Part shown: positions 5,401-6,195 of the stretch, one piece after another
How positions within the stretch are numbered: the first letter of the stretch is position 1
Layout: every line of letters starts with the position of its first letter
Source: Ignavibacteria bacterium
GTDB taxonomy: Bacteria > Bacteroidota > Ignavibacteria > Tepidaquicellales > OLB5
Direction of reading: 5' to 3'
DNA: 6,195 bases
NCBI GenBank assembly: GCA_027492415.1
Contig: JAPUEV010000336.1
Span: 1-6,195 of the forward strand
The notes under the pieces: model-generated
Database searches by the model: none
The model's input: only the letters and a program-made list of their open reading frames with translations
Told to the model about the DNA's origin: nothing
Program-made: the position numbers and the translations under genes

Positions 5401-6195
5401 TCAGCTTGATAACTCCTTCTTAATTCCCAGCATGTATGAGCCTATTTCCCGCTCATTTGTTTTTGCTGCTTCAAGCGATGCATTAAACTCACCGTTATAT
5501 ATTACAGCGATCCTGTCGCACAGCTTTAATAATTCGCCAAGATCGCTTGAAACCAGAAGTATAGCTTTGCCTTTCCGGCTTTCATTCAATAACGATGTGT
5601 GCACAAAATCCGATGCCTTAATATCAAGTCCGCGGGTTGGGTGGCTTACAACAACAAGATCAGTTTCTTTTGAAATTTCCCTTGCTACAACTACTTTCTG
5701 CTGGTTTCCCCCCGAAAGTCCTGCAATTAGCGCTTCGATATCGTTTGGTCTTACGTCATATTCTGCGGTCAGCTTACTGGAATAATCCCTGATACCTTTT
5801 TCATTCAGAAGGTAAAGTGTAGAAAATCTGTTCTCGTCTTCTCTGCCTAAAATGATATTTTCTGCAATAGTATATTCCATTACTACGCCATGCTTATGCC
5901 TGTCAGCTGGAATATGCGCTACCGGTACTTTGTGAGTAATATTTCTGCCGTTCAGCTCTATGCTGCCCCTAAATTTTCTTAACCCGCATACAGCTTCAAT
6001 AAGCTCTGTCTGCCCGTTGCCTTCAACACCTGCAATGCCAAGAATTTCTCCTTCTTTGATATCGAAGGAAACATTCTTAACAGCCATTATCTTTTTATCA
6101 TTATTTACAGATAAGCCTTTTACTGAGAAAATTATTTTATCCGCAGGCAAATTTTTTTTGCCTGTTGAATTTTCAAATGATTCCCCGATTATAAG
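5401..6195 (-). CDS. Double-domain ABC transporter ATPase, C-terminal half (NupO-like, cut by window end)
   Basis: The frame stays open to the window edge, giving 264 residues. These are the end of the first nucleotide-binding domain (LIGES, matching the usual MVGRE end), a linker, and the complete second domain. The TTG at 6150 is not the start. Numbering visible residues, the Walker A region is GVEGNGQT (56-63) with Gln in place of Lys, followed by HIPADRHKHGVV near 94-105, the ABC signature LSGGNQQK (160-167), a degenerate Walker B with SHPTRGLD (184-191) lacking the Asp-Glu pair, and SSDLGE (216-221) in place of the His switch. These losses are normal for the second domain of the RbsA/NupO (CUT2-like) family, where the first domain supplies the canonical catalytic residues. 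Full length should be near 500 residues. It powers the two permeases encoded just downstream, the next gene starting 5 bp after its stop. Confidence 0.92.
   Translation of the reverse strand, partial: LIIGESFENSTGKKNLPADKIIFSVKGLSVNNDKKIMAVKNVSFDIKEGEILGIAGVEGNGQTELIEAVCGLRKFRGSIELNGRNITHKVPVAHIPADRHKHGVVMEYTIAENIILGREDENRFSTLYLLNEKGIRDYSSKLTAEYDVRPNDIEALIAGLSGGNQQKVVVAREISKETDLVVVSHPTRGLDIKASDFVHTSLLNESRKGKAILLVSSDLGELLKLCDRIAVIYNGEFNASLEAAKTNEREIGSYMLGIKKELSS

Noticed and set aside
5432..5785. Plus-strand open frame of 117 codons opposite the ATPase gene
   Set aside because: It lies fully antisense to a well-supported gene, has no recognisable domain, and is best explained as a by-product of that gene's codon usage.
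5490..6100. Missing Walker A Lys, Walker B Asp-Glu and switch His in the ATPase, suggesting a dead enzyme
   Set aside because: These changes are the normal state of the second nucleotide-binding domain in RbsA/NupO-type ATPases, so they are not a sign of decay.
6148..6150. TTG at 6150 as the start of the ATPase gene
   Set aside because: The frame continues upstream to the window edge, and the upstream codons match the end of the first ATP-binding domain of the family. The gene is a partial double-domain ATPase.
1..6195. CRISPR array, tRNA, rRNA, insertion sequence or defence system
   Set aside because: No regularly spaced repeats, cloverleaf-like segments, transposase frames or nuclease/toxin genes were seen; nearly all the DNA is accounted for by transporter and glycan genes.

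Overview
All genes in this window lie on the minus strand, so transcription runs from high to low coordinates. The DNA is AT-rich with simple, tightly packed gene junctions. It looks like a Gram-negative-type bacterium, possibly in the Bacteroidota/Ignavibacteriota neighbourhood. That is an impression from base composition and protein style only; no marker gene is present. Two functional modules are visible, separated by a 172-bp non-coding spacer.

Module 1 (6195 down to 3473) is three parts of an ABC importer of the nucleoside/BMP type (B. subtilis NupOPQ-like). It holds the C-terminal half of a double-domain ATPase, which is cut by the window end, then two membrane permeases. The gaps are 5 and 9 bp, so this is an operon. 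The substrate-binding lipoprotein (BmpA/Med type) is not seen; if present it probably lies beyond position 6195. The substrate is inferred from the family (purine/pyrimidine nucleosides; riboflavin is a known alternative in related systems).

The spacer (3301-3472) holds no gene but is unusually structured. It has two near-identical 14-bp direct repeats 22 bp apart, a third inverted partial copy next to the end of the permease gene, an 8-bp perfect hairpin, and an outer 13-bp inverted repeat around it. It may contain the terminator of the transporter operon and the promoter or operators of the next one.

Module 2 (3300 down to 1) is part of a surface polysaccharide cluster: a Wzx-like lipid-linked oligosaccharide flippase, a small class I SAM-dependent methyltransferase, and two GT4 glycosyltransferases, the last cut by the window start. 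The junctions are a 2-bp gap, a 29-bp overlap and a 4-bp ATGA overlap, so translation is probably coupled. Together they would add sugars to a lipid-linked glycan, possibly methylate it, and move it across the inner membrane.

I found no clear new biological system. The points most worth a second look are the structured spacer, the use of TTG as the only standard start available for four of the six visible gene starts, and an in-frame A8 slip site in the linker between the two ATPase domains.
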